The notes beneath the pieces are model-generated. The model was not told the origin of the DNA and did no database searches. It was given only the letters and a program-made list of their open reading frames with translations. From NCBI RefSeq assembly GCF_030272615.1, contig NC_081408.1, positions 610,025,673 to 610,085,672 on the forward strand: a DNA stretch of 60,000 bases, written 5' to 3'. The position numbers and the translations under genes are program-made. Source of the stretch: Cryptomeria japonica. Lineage: Eukaryota; Streptophyta; Pinopsida; Cupressales; Cupressaceae. Positions 1 through 10,816 of the stretch are shown one piece after another. How positions within the stretch are numbered: position 1 is the first letter of the stretch; each line of letters starts with the position of its first letter.

Positions 1-256
1 TATTAGCCACACATTTGCCACCTTTCTCCTTTCTCATTTTCTACATGCTCTCCTTCTAACTAGTCTTGTATATTATATTTTGTAGCTATTTGCTCTTGCA
101 TTCTCCTAATGCTATTTTGCTTCTCTATCATTTGCATTTCTTCTTTTGGAGACTAACTCCACATTGTTATTTTGATCTTGTATCATTTCCATTCACATTT
201 AAATTTTTATTTTTACACTGTATATTATGGGTTATTCATATTTTTAGATTCTAACA
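1..256 (+). mobile_element. Copia-1 5' LTR, 3' end only
   Basis: AT-rich, pyrimidine-biased sequence ending in CTAACA directly before a tRNA-iMet-type primer site, as expected for the last part of a 5' LTR ending in CA. The LTR start lies left of the window. The boundary is inferred from the primer site, because the matching 3' LTR could not be aligned along its length. Confidence 0.65.
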
Positions 257-270
257 TGGTATGAGATCAA
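257..270 (+). promoter_or_regulatory. Copia-1 primer-binding site (initiator Met tRNA type)
   Basis: TGGTATGAGATCAA differs only slightly from the usual plant copia site TGGTATCAGAGCCA, which is complementary to the 3' end of initiator methionine tRNA. It directly follows an LTR end in CA, where minus-strand DNA synthesis would have been primed. Confidence 0.7.
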
Positions 271-1295
271 TTCCAGTGCAATAATACTAATAGATTTTAG
301 TTTTTTTATTTGAGAGACTTGGGAGGGCTAATAAGTTTTTTGTACATTTCCCAAAAAAACCTAGTATGCTCTTCACTTGTATCTTCAAATGATTTGGAGA
401 ATCAAATTTTTCTGATAAAAATACTTTAACCTTTAGGGTTTTGTGTAAATGTTTATTTAAATCTAGGTGTTTGGGACATTATAGTAATTGTAGTGTTTTT
501 TTAAGTTGCCCCATTGCATCCAAAAGACTCAAAAAGGTCAAACCTGGCTTTCATTTCACCAGAATTATAGATCAAAGGACATAACAAATAAGAGCTTAAA
601 TTTGAAATCTTTTATTGGAGCCATTTTTGTTTTTGCATCAAAAAATCATCTTTTGCTCACTAGAAAGAAAAGATCTTCCTAGGTTTCATTCCTAGGGTCA
701 AAAAAATATCCAAGTATTTGTTAATACTTGTATATCAAATATATTTATCAAAAATTAAGTTAGAAGTAGGAAATTTTTGGAAGAATCATTCTTGTAAGGC
801 AAATTCAACATGTTTTTTTAATTCATATATTTTCATCAAGAAGTTAGATTTTTGCAAACAAGATATTGTTAGAAAGCTAGAGACAAGAACTTTCCATCCC
901 TATTGGTATTGATCAAATTTTTGGTTGTGTTTTAGACATTATAGGTTGAAGCTAGTACTTCTTTTTTCTTCAACGGGCCATAACTTTCACCACGAAGCTC
1001 CATTTTTCACAAAAAAAAAAAGGCATTGGAAAGGCCTTGAGGAGCATCACCCAACTATAAAGCTAGATTTTCCAAATTTTGTATCAAGTTCCTTGTGTCA
1101 AAAGTTGTAATTTTGGCTATTATGGGCCTTAAAACTATTTTAATTTGGAAAAATTCTTATAATCACACTAAACTATAAAGTGACTGCATTGTAATTTCTA
1201 GGGAGGATCATTTTTGAAACTATTGAAAAGGGTGGAAGTCTATTGGTGTTCTTGTGTTCTCTTTCTTTCAACGCTTCTTTCTACATTTTTGAATT
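271..1295 (+). other. Copia-1 untranslated leader
   Basis: About 1 kb of AT-rich sequence between primer site and gag start. No domain, tRNA or convincing ORF was seen on either strand; the short ORFs are chance. It is long for a copia leader, so part may be foreign or duplicated. Confidence 0.5.
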
Positions 1296-1361
1296 ATGGA
1301 TTAAACAATAGTTTCTATTCTAAATCCTTCCAACTATTTTGAGTGGAAATTATGTATGATG
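1296..1361 (+). pseudogene. Copia-1 gag, first part (before the solo-LTR insertion)
   Basis: An ATG at 1296 is followed by a stop at codon 3 and then a readable copia gag N-terminus, including NPSNYFEWK (the Y..W.. pattern of copia Gag before a Met-rich helix). The frame runs to the duplicated target TGATG at 1357-1361 and resumes at 4643 with MMIYLREND. Gag forms the particle that packages element RNA. This piece proves that the sequence at 1362-4637 is an insertion. Confidence 0.75.
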
Positions 1362-1624
1362 TGAAGCAACACAATGGACCATTGAGAGGGGGGTGAAACA
1401 ATTTTAATAATTTTTTTTAACTTTCTAAATGTTGCAAGCTTTAATAATAGTAACCATAAAACTATGAGCAAAGATGTTAAACACAATTGGACACACACAC
1501 ATAAGGCAATCACATAACACAAGATGTATGAGGAAAACCCAATGTGGGAAAAACCTTGGTGAGAAATGTCGATGGAGTCTACTGCTCCAATCCAATCTCA
1601 CAATGAAATCTGATTACAAAGTTT

Positions 1625-1795
1625 AGGGCACCAACCCAAGGAGAACCAACCCCTGTAGTTTATGGGCACCAGCCGAAAGGAGCACCAACCCCTAGCTTTT
1701 ATGGGCACCAACCCAAAGGAGCACCAACCCCTAGCTTTATGAGAACCTACTCAAAGGAGAACCAAACCTTGCTTTGAGGACCCACTCAGAGATAT
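1625..1795 (-). repeat. 38-bp tandem repeat in solo LTR, about 4 copies
   Basis: Units built on GGGCACCAACCCAAAGGAGC followed by ACCAACCCCTAGCTTTAT repeat about every 38 bp and become more diverged to the right. The same motif family, in opposite orientation, is found near the end of the Copia-2 LTR (40180-40300), so it is a property of this LTR family. Confidence 0.75.
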
Positions 1796-1859
1796 ACAAT
1801 GAAGATAAATTACAAATATAATTTAGTCACCTTGTTACAAATGATGTTTTGTAACTCAC

Positions 1860-2600
1860 AAATATTGTTCTCTTGAGATTGACCAGATGCTTCTCTGCTC
1901 TCAATCTATGTTCTCTTCTCTCTAAGGTCTGCTATCAATCCCTACTCTTTGTTCTCTGTCTTCTTATTTTTGCATCTCGCCCCTTGACCTCTTCTCGACT
2001 CACTTCTTCTTCTCTACCTCTCATAGTGTATATGATTCACTGTATTATGTGCCTTGGCTCACCACATTCATGTCACTGGTCTCTACACTACACCTATGTG
2101 TTCTTCTCTGTCTAATTTTATTCTTCACTCTACCTCAGTCCTAAGTGACTACCCTGTTGTTTTTCATCTCAACAACTTTCCTCTACTATGTTATGGATCT
2201 TTCTTATCTACTACATACTTCACTATGCAGCTTCTTTCTACTATCTCTTCCTCAACTTTCAGCTCCCACACAACTGCAACTTCAAAACTTCCTTCAACTA
2301 TACTCACCTTGCTACTCCTATCCAACTACATTCTCTACACTCTATTTTTTGTTATCACCAACCACTTATGTACATCTACCAACTTAGCTACCTCATTTGC
2401 ATCTATCAAATCTCATCATATGTATACTATTTTTTATCATCTTTGTACCTACAAGATTTCCCTCCAAGGCTGGATTCAAAATCTAATATCCTCGGCCTCT
2501 AAGAGATCATGTTTCCATACTAATCAAATTATTTGTACACCACTCAAACAGATAGCTGTCATCCATAAATGCATTCTCCCTTCCTTTTGAATTTTCTCTA
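1860..2600. other. Pyrimidine-rich tract inside the solo LTR
   Basis: The + strand is strongly C/T-rich and poor in G, so several ORFs of up to about 180 codons stay open by composition alone. They show no domain or motif. I treat the tract as non-coding LTR sequence. Confidence 0.55.
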
Positions 2601-3194
2601 TATTCAAATTACATCTATGTCTATCGGTTACTAAGTTTAGTAATCTTCTCCTAACGGTAGAGGTCTAGTAGATTTCCTCGAGCCTCAAAAAAGCTCGACA
2701 ACAACCTCTACAGCTTGACCACCATTAAATGTTGCATCGTTCTTCCCATTCTTCTTTGTACACTCATCACTAACTTTATTAATCTTTATATGTCCGATGA
2801 GATCTAATTTCTTCTTTGTAGATCATCTCGAGCCACACAAATGAGTCCAACCAAGTCGTCATTAATGCATTCACCATCCTTTGTTGACCTACCCTGAAAG
2901 GATCGACAACTACTCCCATAGCCACCAAGATTTGCGTACATGATTCATTATTTATCCACCAAGGAGCCATATGTCTCCATTTCCTTTGTCCAGATCATTC
3001 AATCAAGGTCGGTCAGCCTCCACGTAAAACCCTTGTGCCAATCGTCATGCGCAGGTGTCATCAAAAGTCTTCATAATTGACATCCAAGCCACCTGGTCAA
3101 CCATAGTCAACCACCACGTGGACTATCATCCTTATCGGGCTACCAACATGTGTATTGAAACACCTCTAATGGTCATGATGACCTTAACCTCTGT

Positions 3195-3960
3195 CGTTGT
3201 AGGATGGTGGGATGCATCGCCATTTTGCCTTTTAACTTGCCCGGCAAGTTCCTCTTTACATTCATTTGCAGGTGCAGGATAGCAGGATCCTTGTCTCGTG
3301 AAACCAGCGCCCATCCTCAATGATGCAAGATAGTGGGAGCCATCTACCACTATCATCATGTTATCCCACAAGACCTTTAGTCTCAACACAAACAAGTTGC
3401 AAGATAGTGGGGGGGTCGCTATGCCCTACTTGAAATTATCTCGCATGAACACTATGCACACACTTTGTGTGGTGCAAGATAGAGGGGGACGAATTTCCCT
3501 TTTTCTCTTCAATTTTCCTTATCCCGCGGACTTCTTCACCTCCCTTCTTGGTCATGCGGGATAACGGGATGCTTTTGCTTTTGTTTCCCCTATGTGATAT
3601 TTTGTGTGCCTCTTAACCTGAGTGGGATAAGTGAATCTGTAATCTTCCCTTCAGTTTCTTATCCCGTGCGACTAGCACATGACCTTTTCAACAATGCGGG
3701 ATAGCGAGTAGTGCCACTTTTGTGTTATTTTGCGATGCATTCAACACTTGACCAACATGATGCGGGATAAGATGAACAACATTTTCCTGCAACATAACAT
3801 GACGTGTTATGCACAATTTGCACAACATAACCTACATGTTATGTATAACTACTACCTACTTCTCTGCAACCATTTGACATCCCTTGACTTAGTTAACCCT
3901 TACCCCGCGGGGAATTCTGTTGTTGGTTTATATTGTTGCAGGATGGCGGAGGAGCATAAC
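3195..3960. repeat. Degenerate ~70-bp tandem repeat with TGCRGGATA core
   Basis: A core like TGCAGGATAGCGGG recurs near 3200, 3272, 3322, 3398, 3471, 3554, 3621, 3695, 3760 and 3938. Most steps are 65-83 bp. A second motif, like CTTATCCCGC, lies between many cores. Units are strongly diverged, so the array is old. It sits within the solo LTR and helps explain its length. Confidence 0.6.
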
Positions 3961-4642
3961 CATCTTGTTATTGACTTCCCAATAGACCAAAACGACTAAC
4001 ATGTTGTGTTATTGACAACTCACTCATCTTCTGCAGCTTTGTAGATAGTGATAGCTTGCGTGATATTGACAATTGTTACTGATACTCCATGTAACTGCTT
4101 GCGACTAACATAGCGTATTATACACAACTGCAGCTACCTTTTTCTGAGTCATACCAGATTTCACAATACAATTCCAAAATAATTGCTTGTGTCCTCCTTG
4201 TCCATTTTCATGTCCCAATGATGCACTTCATGCATTCCTCCTATATCTCCTTGTACGTATGACACAGTGCTTTATATGATGCTACAACAACACTTATGTT
4301 CTTAGTCAACCCGGTTTTCTTCAAGCTATCATATCTCTATGGCCTTGGACCTTTAATCACCTACAAGTGCAATATCTGACTCCATGCAACCTCCATGCAT
4401 AATCATACAATCTGCACAACTCTACCTTCCTGATGCAACACCCTGTGAGTTGATCTTCCTCTTAGATTACAACATCCTTTTTGCATCATTGTCCAGTGGG
4501 TGTCAAGTTGTTCATCTGCACATTCTTTGTTAAATTGCACTTGTTCTCTAGGACACGTATCATTTATGTTTTTGACATCAATCAACTCAGTCATGCACAC
4601 ACAAATGTTGACATCAATGATAACTTCAATTCCAACATGATG

Positions 4643-5938
4643 ATCTACTTAAGAGAAAATGATTTGCATAGGATAACAATGGGATTGGGAATTGAACCTG
4701 CACTAGATACATAAAAGCTTAAGTGGCTTAATAGATTTGATGAAGCATATGGGACTTTGTTCTTTTTTATTTCTCTTGATTTACTATTTCATATTGAATC
4801 CTTGAGTACTAATGAAATTTGGATAAAGTTAGAAACTCTATTTAAAACTCAAGATTCTATTTGGGGTCATATCTTGGAAAATGAACTAATAAGTCTAAGT
4901 CCAAGGAATTTTGACACAATCCAAGATTTCTTCACAAAATTGAAATCAATAAGGCTATAGTTAAAACATTATGAAATTGAAAAGAAAGATGAAAAATAGA
5001 TTCTTAGTATTCTCTTTATGCCAAGTTCTAAATATTCAGTATTTGTTTTTATCTTCTATACTACTAGGGATGCATTTGGGACTCAATTCACCATGCCATC
5101 CTTGGAAGATTTTTTTCTTTCTCTCACATAGGAGAAAGATAAGCTAATCCAAATGTGCACTCTAAAATCCTCTAAGTCACATGCCTTGGTTGCCAAACCA
5201 AGAAACAAAAGAATAAAAAGGACAAAGTAGTTAAAATAAGGATAAGAATTGAAAGAATGGCAAGGAGAAGAAGGATTAAAAGCAACTGCCCCTAAAGTAG
5301 CTAATGGAACCTAATCTTCTAATGGTGATGAGTATAACAAAGAGAAGATCAAGTGTGCCTATTGTAAAAAAATCAATCATGATAAGAATAAATGTTTGAG
5401 GAAATATATTGATTGCTTGACACACATTCTTGAAAATAATAATATTAATGTTTATAAATTAGTAAAATAAAGTTTGAGTGAGGGGTCTAACAAGGCTAGA
5501 AAAAATAAGGGGAAAGGAAAGGGAAAGGTCCCTTTAGAAATTTCTTCACCAACATCCAGTTGGGTTCTTTATTTGAGTGCCTTGCACCACATGACTTCAT
5601 CAAAGGATGAACTTCCATATCTAGAGTTATGTTTTATGCCTTCTATTTTGATGGTTGATAACACTCCTATTGAGGTGTGTGGGAGATGGTCTATTGATGT
5701 GGGGGATGACACATTCCATTATGTTCTTTGGGTGCCTTTACTATCAACTAATCTCCTATCAGTATATCAAATCATTCACATAGTTTTAGGAAAGCGGATT
5801 GAGTTCTATCCTAGTTTTGTGGCAATTTATGAGTTGCATAGTGATTCTACAGTTGCAATTGGGAGATTAAATATTATCAATCGTGATTTGATTTGTCTTC
5901 TCACTTTGTTCTTGGTCCTTTTTTGTCTATTTTATTGA
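4643..5938 (+). pseudogene. Copia-1 gag (rest) and protease, decayed
   Basis: Gag continues from the solo-LTR junction. The UBN2-type copia Gag region is readable around 4757-4960, including NEIWIKLETLF. A zinc knuckle, CAYCKKINHDKNKC, follows near 5350-5400 with correct C-x2-C-x4-H-x4-C spacing and would bind element RNA. The protease start near 5555-5600 reads WVLYLSALHHMTSS where copia proteases have a WxxDSGAxxHM pattern, so the catalytic Asp-Ser-Gly is gone. All parts share one frame, with stops at about 4712, 4958 and 4998 among others; several could come from CAG. Confidence 0.8.
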
Positions 5939-7100
5939 CTTATTCTAATGAAGTGACTAACTTGTGGCATTAGCAGTTTGGCGAACTATTGCTAATTGCA
6001 ATATTTGGTTTGCATGACATGGCTATAGGATTGCCCCTAGTTTTCTTTTCTAATGGTGTTTTTCAGAGGTGCATCTTTGCAAGCATCTATAAGATAGTTG
6101 AAAAAAGAAAAGATTGGAGAGATTCATAGCTTTTATAATTTCTAGTTGGATCATTTCCACATCCATCTTTCAGTAGAGCCTGATATGTTTTGACCTTTAT
6201 TGATGATTTTTTATAGATATGCCTTTGTATATTTTATCAAACAAAAGTATGAAAGCTTTGATTCATTTTTGGGCTTAAAAGAGTTTGTAGAGAAATAATC
6301 TAAGAAATCTCTCAAAAAATCACACAAATAATGGGGGGAACATGTCAACAACAAGTTTGAATAGTTTGTTCTTCAGAAGGCATTGGATTGTAGTATACAA
6401 TTCCATATAGTCCACAAAAGAATGGAGTCTCAAAATGGAAGAATCGGTCCTTGAAAGAAATGACCAGCAATATGATACACTCAAAAATTTTGGCACCACC
6501 ATACTAGGAAAAATCCACTAACTGTGCATGTTATATCTAGAATTGAATCCCCACAAAGTTTTGATAAGGCTAACTCCCTTTCAAGCTTGGGTTGGTCGAA
6601 AATTCTTAGTTAAGAACTTCTGAGTGTTTGGTTCATGCATGGGACCACATTCTAGTAGAAAAAAACAAGGCCATTTATCCATAGAGTAAGCCTTGCATAT
6701 TTGTTGGATACCTAGATGATGTCAAGGGATACGTGCTACTAGATCCCGCCATTCATGAGTTGTTTATTGAAAGTAGTGTTCATTTTGAGGAAACTCATTA
6801 AATTTATTCTTTTATGACTTCTCCATCCACTATCACATTGGAAACATTGCACCATGATGACAATTCTTTAGAGGTTCTTAATCATCCTGATTAAAATGAG
6901 TCTTCTTTTCTCCACTTCAAATGATGACAAAGATGATGAGGACTCGTATTCCTCCCATAGTCATAATTTAGAGGTTGATGATTCTCCTTCATACTCCCTA
7001 GTATTGAGACCTCTTTGGGCTCATCAAACATCAAATTTAACAAGTGATTAGGTTGGTAATCCTTTAGATGCTAGAAGAAAAAGGTCATAGTTTTAGAAAG
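5939..7100 (+). pseudogene. Copia-1 integrase, decayed
   Basis: A GAG-pre-integrase remnant (LWH-QFGE near 5960) is followed by integrase core fragments: YVLTFIDDF-like text near 6190 and a degraded TDNGGEYVNNKFE-type motif near 6320, read TNNGGN with the catalytic Asp lost. Stops and frameshifts are frequent, so no ORF over about 60 codons is real. Integrase would insert element cDNA into the chromosome; this copy cannot. The 6800-7100 part is the poorly conserved linker before RT. Confidence 0.7.
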
Positions 7101-7780
7101 CTCCACATATCTTCATTGCTTTAGCTTTTGATTGACACTCATTTAGGGAAGCTTCTAGTATCCCCAAGTGGGATGCAAATATTCAAGGAGAGTTTAGTTC
7201 CTTAAATTGGAACCACACTTGGGATCTTGTCCCTCTTCCCAAGGGAAGAAAATTGTTTGAAACAAGTGGATCTACTAAACAAAATTTTCTTTAGATGGAT
7301 TGATTGATAAAAACAAGGCTCACTATGTTGCAAGGATTCTTCTGAGTTCCTAGGATTGACTACTCTAATACTTTTGCACCAATCACCAAAATGAAATCCA
7401 TCCAACTTGTTCTTGTTATTATCATAGTTCACAGATGAAAAGTTCATTAAATGGATGTTAGGAGTGCTTTTCTTCATGGTAACTTCTTAGAGGATATACA
7501 CATGGAGTAGCCGCAAGGATTCATGCATGATCCTTCACTTGTTTTACATCTTCAAACGTCTCTCTATGGCCTTAAACAAGCCCCTTAGGCTTGGTATGCC
7601 AAGATGGACTCCTTCCTTTTGATATTTGGGTTCACTCGTTACCATTCTGATCCAAATGTCTATATTTTGTAATAGGACGATACTCTCACATTTATATTTC
7701 TTTATGTTGATTTTTTTATCACAAGGAGTCACTCATCCACCATTTAGGTAGCGAAAAGTACCCTTCATCACCAATTTTTA
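7101..7780 (+). pseudogene. Copia-1 reverse transcriptase, decayed
   Basis: The RT begins with IPKWDA-type text near 7160 and NHTWDLVPLPKGRK near 7210, typical of copia RT N-termini. FLHG-NFLEDIHME (7460-7510) and LYGLKQAP-AWYAKMD (7565-7610) follow. The active site near 7700 reads LYVDFF, so the second catalytic Asp of YVDD is replaced by Phe. Stops occur at several points. The order and spacing match copia pol, where RT copies element RNA into DNA. Confidence 0.82.
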
Positions 7781-8414
7781 TTTTAGACTTGGGTCTATTT
7801 CACTACTTCTTGTGTATTAAGATCACACAGTCTTCATTAGGGATATTCCTTGCATATCCTAAGTATTCTCTTGATATGCTCTCCACTAATTGTAATCTTG
7901 CATCGACTTCATTTCTATCTAGGGTCAAACTTGAGGCTAGCTGTTCTTTGAACCTTTGGTTAATGGCACTTTGTACCAAAATCTTGTTGGTAGTGTCATA
8001 TACTTCTCTCACATGAGACTTGATATTTTATAGTTTGTAGGAATGGTCTCTTAAGTCATGCAAGAGCCACATGAGCAACACTAGAAAGCAACAAGTGGAA
8101 TCTTCACTTTATTCAGGGTACTCACATTTATGGGATTCAATATGCAATAGGTGTAGATTTTACCTTGGTGGGACATATAGATTCAGATTAGGTAGGTGAT
8201 TCTTATGTTTGTAATTTTACTTTTAGATATTGATTCTCTCTAGGTTTTGGTCCAATTTGTTGGTTGAGAAAGTAGTCTACAATTTCTCTTTCATCTACAG
8301 AGTTGAGTATTGAGGAGTAGTTAATGTTGTCACTGAGGCCATTTAGATTTAGAAAAAAAAATTATGAGTTTGATATTTCATTTAGAATATTACAATCATA
8401 TTTTGTGTCAACTA
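7781..8414 (+). pseudogene. Copia-1 RT tail and RNase H, first part
   Basis: LGLFHYFLCIKITQSSLGIF near 7785-7850 is the copia RT-RNase H connection. Near 8170-8330 the text GHIDSD-VGDS, then FSLG-GPICW and ISLSSTELS, matches the copia RNase H core (DSDWAGD...KSTSGY...ISLSSTEAEY). The reading continues to STT-like text at 8410, where the TA-flanked insertion begins. The frame is broken by stops. RNase H would remove the RNA template during reverse transcription. Confidence 0.78.
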
Positions 8415-9508
8415 GGGGTGAAACCACAATAGTGAGTTACACTTTTTTGGATGAAAAAATTGCACTCATTTGTCCAAAACATATTTTTTACCACTTTCGG
8501 ACCAAAAAAACCATTCAACCGAACTTATTATTTTAAATACACTTGATCAAATATAAAATTATTTAAAAAAGGGGTTCGATCGAACTCCTTTTTTAATGGT
8601 TTTTTTTTTAAAAGAACATGGTCGTTAAAAAAATACGTTGACCGTGTTCAATAGAACATGGATTCAATTGAACCCCTTTCGATAAAACATATGTTCTATC
8701 GAACCCGCCTGCTAAAGATCTCCCTCCCCAAACTCTCATGGTTTCTACAAATTTCTAGCCTTCGAAGCTCAAATTGGGGGCTCAAATAGAACAATCTTGA
8801 TAAACCCAAATGCATGATAGTAGTACTCGAAACAAGATTTCCAATGATTATTATTTTAATATACATAGAATTTATTATGATTTTTTTTTAGATTTACTAA
8901 ACTTAGGTTTCTCACCAAACATCAACTCTTGTGTTCAAACGCTTATGGAAAAATAGTAAACAAGTGAATTTTTTTTTTGAAAATTATCTATGCAATAGGT
9001 ATTGAAGTCCTCTTTCCAACGAATTTTTTTTTTGATGCATACACAATAAGTTACAAGCTACCAAATGAACATATGTCAAAATACAGTTAACTCGACTTCA
9101 AAACTTAATAAAATATAAAATATTGAAGATAATGTTATGAAACCAATTGCAAACATTAGATATGGATGTTACAAAACTAATTTCGAAAGAATCACATTTC
9201 TATCTATTTTACAAAAAAAAAAAGTTATTCCATACCAAATGAGTATCACTCTTTAAAAATGTTGTTTTTTTGTTAAAAACTAGTTTTCATGGGAGATAGA
9301 AAAATGAAAACAAATGGATTCCAAAAAAAATCAAAAAAATACATTTAGAATCTACACACAAAATTTCACAAATCACTACTTCACATCATCTACAAATTCC
9401 TTACGGTTTAGCAGTAATAGGTGTTTGAATGTGAAGTTTTTTCTCAAAATGAATATTGCAATACCAAAGTTGGCTAAAAAGTGTAACCCACTATTGTGGG
9501 TTCACCCC
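8415..9508. mobile_element. 1.09-kb non-autonomous DNA transposon with TIRs and TA target duplication
   Basis: The left end GGGGTGAAACCACAATAG continues to a 33-nt terminal inverted repeat that matches the reverse complement of the right end with two differences. TA flanks both sides (8413-8414 and 9509-9510). The TA duplication fits Tc1/mariner or Stowaway-like elements, although the terminal sequence is not one I know. No transposase was found, so it depended on enzymes supplied elsewhere. It is longer than most MITEs and holds GTTCGATCGAAC-type internal palindromes. Copia RNase H text on both sides proves the insertion. Confidence 0.82.
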
Positions 9509-9510
9509 TA

Positions 9511-9720
9511 GAGTACCATACATATCTCTCACTATTTGGTCCCTCATCAGAGGACCAGACACATTGAGATCCACATGCAGTACATTTGAGATTTGATTCA
9601 TGAGTAGATCATTGATCTCACGTACTATTCAACATTAGATCAGGTTACTTAAATCATTACCAACCCCTTAACTAAGAGCACACTCATTAATTTGTGAGCT
9701 TTGTTGGAGGCACAAAAAGT
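9511..9720 (+). pseudogene. Copia-1 RNase H, last part
   Basis: Directly after the right TA of the nested element, the copia RNase H end resumes: RTRHIEIHMQYI near 9550-9585, then DQVT-IITNPLTKS near 9635-9690. These correspond to the conserved RTKHIEID and DQ.AD..TKPL motifs at the end of copia pol. Several stops are present. Confidence 0.8.
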
Positions 9721-9892
9721 AACCACTTTGGGGGGGCTTTTTAGTCATTGTTAATCTCTCTCTTTTCTTTTTTTGTGGAGGTATTTTTTTCTTGGTCTTA
9801 GGGGGGGATAATTTTTACATAGGTACCTGACATGGCCATATTTTGAGGACCCATCATCTTTTCACCCACCTAAGTTTTTATTAAGTGGGGTA
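9721..9892 (+). other. Copia-1 3' untranslated region with G-rich tracts
   Basis: Short sequence with three G runs (near 9728, 9799 and 9885) that could be decayed polypurine-tract sequences. AAGTGGGG at about 9885 directly precedes TATTAGTGTAAGC, which looks like a TG-to-TA mutated copia LTR start. Confidence 0.4.
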
Positions 9893-10120
9893 TTAGTGTA
9901 AGCTTTTATTTTCTAGTTGGTTATTATATTTTTCGTATTCCTAGTTTTTTCGTACACTTATAATTAATCTTTCTTAGGATTAATAATGTGAGTATTAGTG
10001 TGAGTGGTTGCAAGGTGTCAACATCTTCTAGGGAGTTGTGATAAATAGGAAAAATTTGACATATAAGAGATGTGATAAATACCAAGATGCTCAAAGACAC
10101 AAGAAGGATATTACTAGAAA
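9893..10120 (+). mobile_element. Possible remnant of the Copia-1 3' LTR
   Basis: Sequence from TATTAGTGTAAGC onward resembles many plant copia LTR starts (TGTTAGTG...). No counterpart of the 5' LTR end is found downstream, so the LTR is truncated or too diverged. Nothing recognisable occupies 10120-10485. Confidence 0.3.
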
Positions 10121-10485
10121 TGATTGAAAAGTCAACAGAGTTATGAGATGATGTTGTGCAAGCTTAAGAGTATTGTAGAAAGCTATAGAGAGTTATGCAA
10201 GAGAGATAGAGAGATTTGAAGAGAGTTTCCATGTATATGAAATGTATGTTTAAAAAGAGAAAAGAGGAGGCAAAAAAAGAGGTTGTTGAGCCACTTTAGA
10301 ATCATTCCGAGTCATTTATTTGACATGTTAGGCTAACAATTGAAAAACATTCAAAAACGCCTTTTGAATGACAAAATATCATAAGATTCTAGTGCTACAT
10401 GTGAATTTCCATACCTAATTCACTTAAAACCATGCCCAATTCACTTGATATTATCCCCTTCTAGAATTAATTATTAAAATTTGCC

Positions 10486-10816
10486 TAAAGAAAATTTAGC
10501 CCATAATGGATTGAAACTAGCTCAATCTCAAGAGTTTAAGAAGGTTTGGATTGAGGGCAACACTTTAAATATCATCTAATGGCTCAAAGATATTCAAAGC
10601 CCAAGTTGTACTATTGAAAGTTTGGTTAGGGACTATTTATATTCTTAGTCCTTCGATGAAAGTTGTGTCTCTCATATCTATAGGGAGAGCAATTCAGTGG
10701 CTAATGATTTTTCTTGATTAGGAGTTACTAATTCATCTATGCAAAGGTGGGGCCTTCACAATCCCCTACCCCTCGAGGTCAAGGCCATTATAAACCATGA
10801 GAATCATAAACGTTAA
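10486..10816 (+). pseudogene. RNase H domain fragment of a LINE-type element
   Basis: One frame, broken by a few stops, reads FKKVWIEGN, then QSPSCTIESLVRDY, then HIYRESNSVANDF and LGVTNSS. This is the pattern of the plant RNase H domain (RVT_3) found at the end of non-LTR elements and related proteins (EGDS...VI..L, W.I..LV.D, H..REAN.VAD..A..G). Only the C-terminal half of the domain is present. No RT is found upstream, so it is a 3' fragment ending with a TAA at 10814. Confidence 0.7.

Larger units (their letters stand above)
1362..4637 (-). mobile_element. Solo LTR of a copia element, 3.28 kb, TSD TGATG
   Basis: On the - strand the segment starts TGTTGGAATTGA and runs on like the start of the Copia-2 LTR at 38780, sharing the nearby motif TCATTGATGTCAAC. 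Its end, GTCCATTGTGTTGCTTCA, resembles the Copia-2 LTR end near 40573. The 5-bp direct repeat TGATG flanks it at 1357-1361 and 4638-4642. No internal coding region is present, so it is a solo LTR left by LTR-LTR recombination or a very large LTR variant. It is nearly twice as long as the Copia-2 LTR (1794 bp), mainly through internal tandem repeats. It lies inside Copia-1 gag, so it is the younger event. Confidence 0.82.
1..9892 (+). mobile_element. Copia-1: old Ty1/copia LTR retrotransposon carrying two nested insertions
   Basis: The stretch reads in order as a copia element: LTR end, Met-type primer site, long leader, gag with a CCHC knuckle, protease, integrase, reverse transcriptase and RNase H, then purine-rich tracts. 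All domains are on the + strand, and gag plus protease stay in one frame apart from stops. The copy is dead: the protease motif is lost, the RT YVDD motif reads YVDF, and there are many stops and frameshifts. Two later insertions interrupt it, an antisense solo LTR at 1362-4637 in gag and an inverted-repeat element at 8415-9508 in RNase H. In both cases the host reading resumes cleanly on the far side, which fixes the order of events. Confidence 0.85.

Noticed and set aside
2054-2590. 178-codon Ser/Thr/Leu-rich ORF
   Set aside because: Open only because the tract lacks purines; no domain, and it lies inside a solo LTR.
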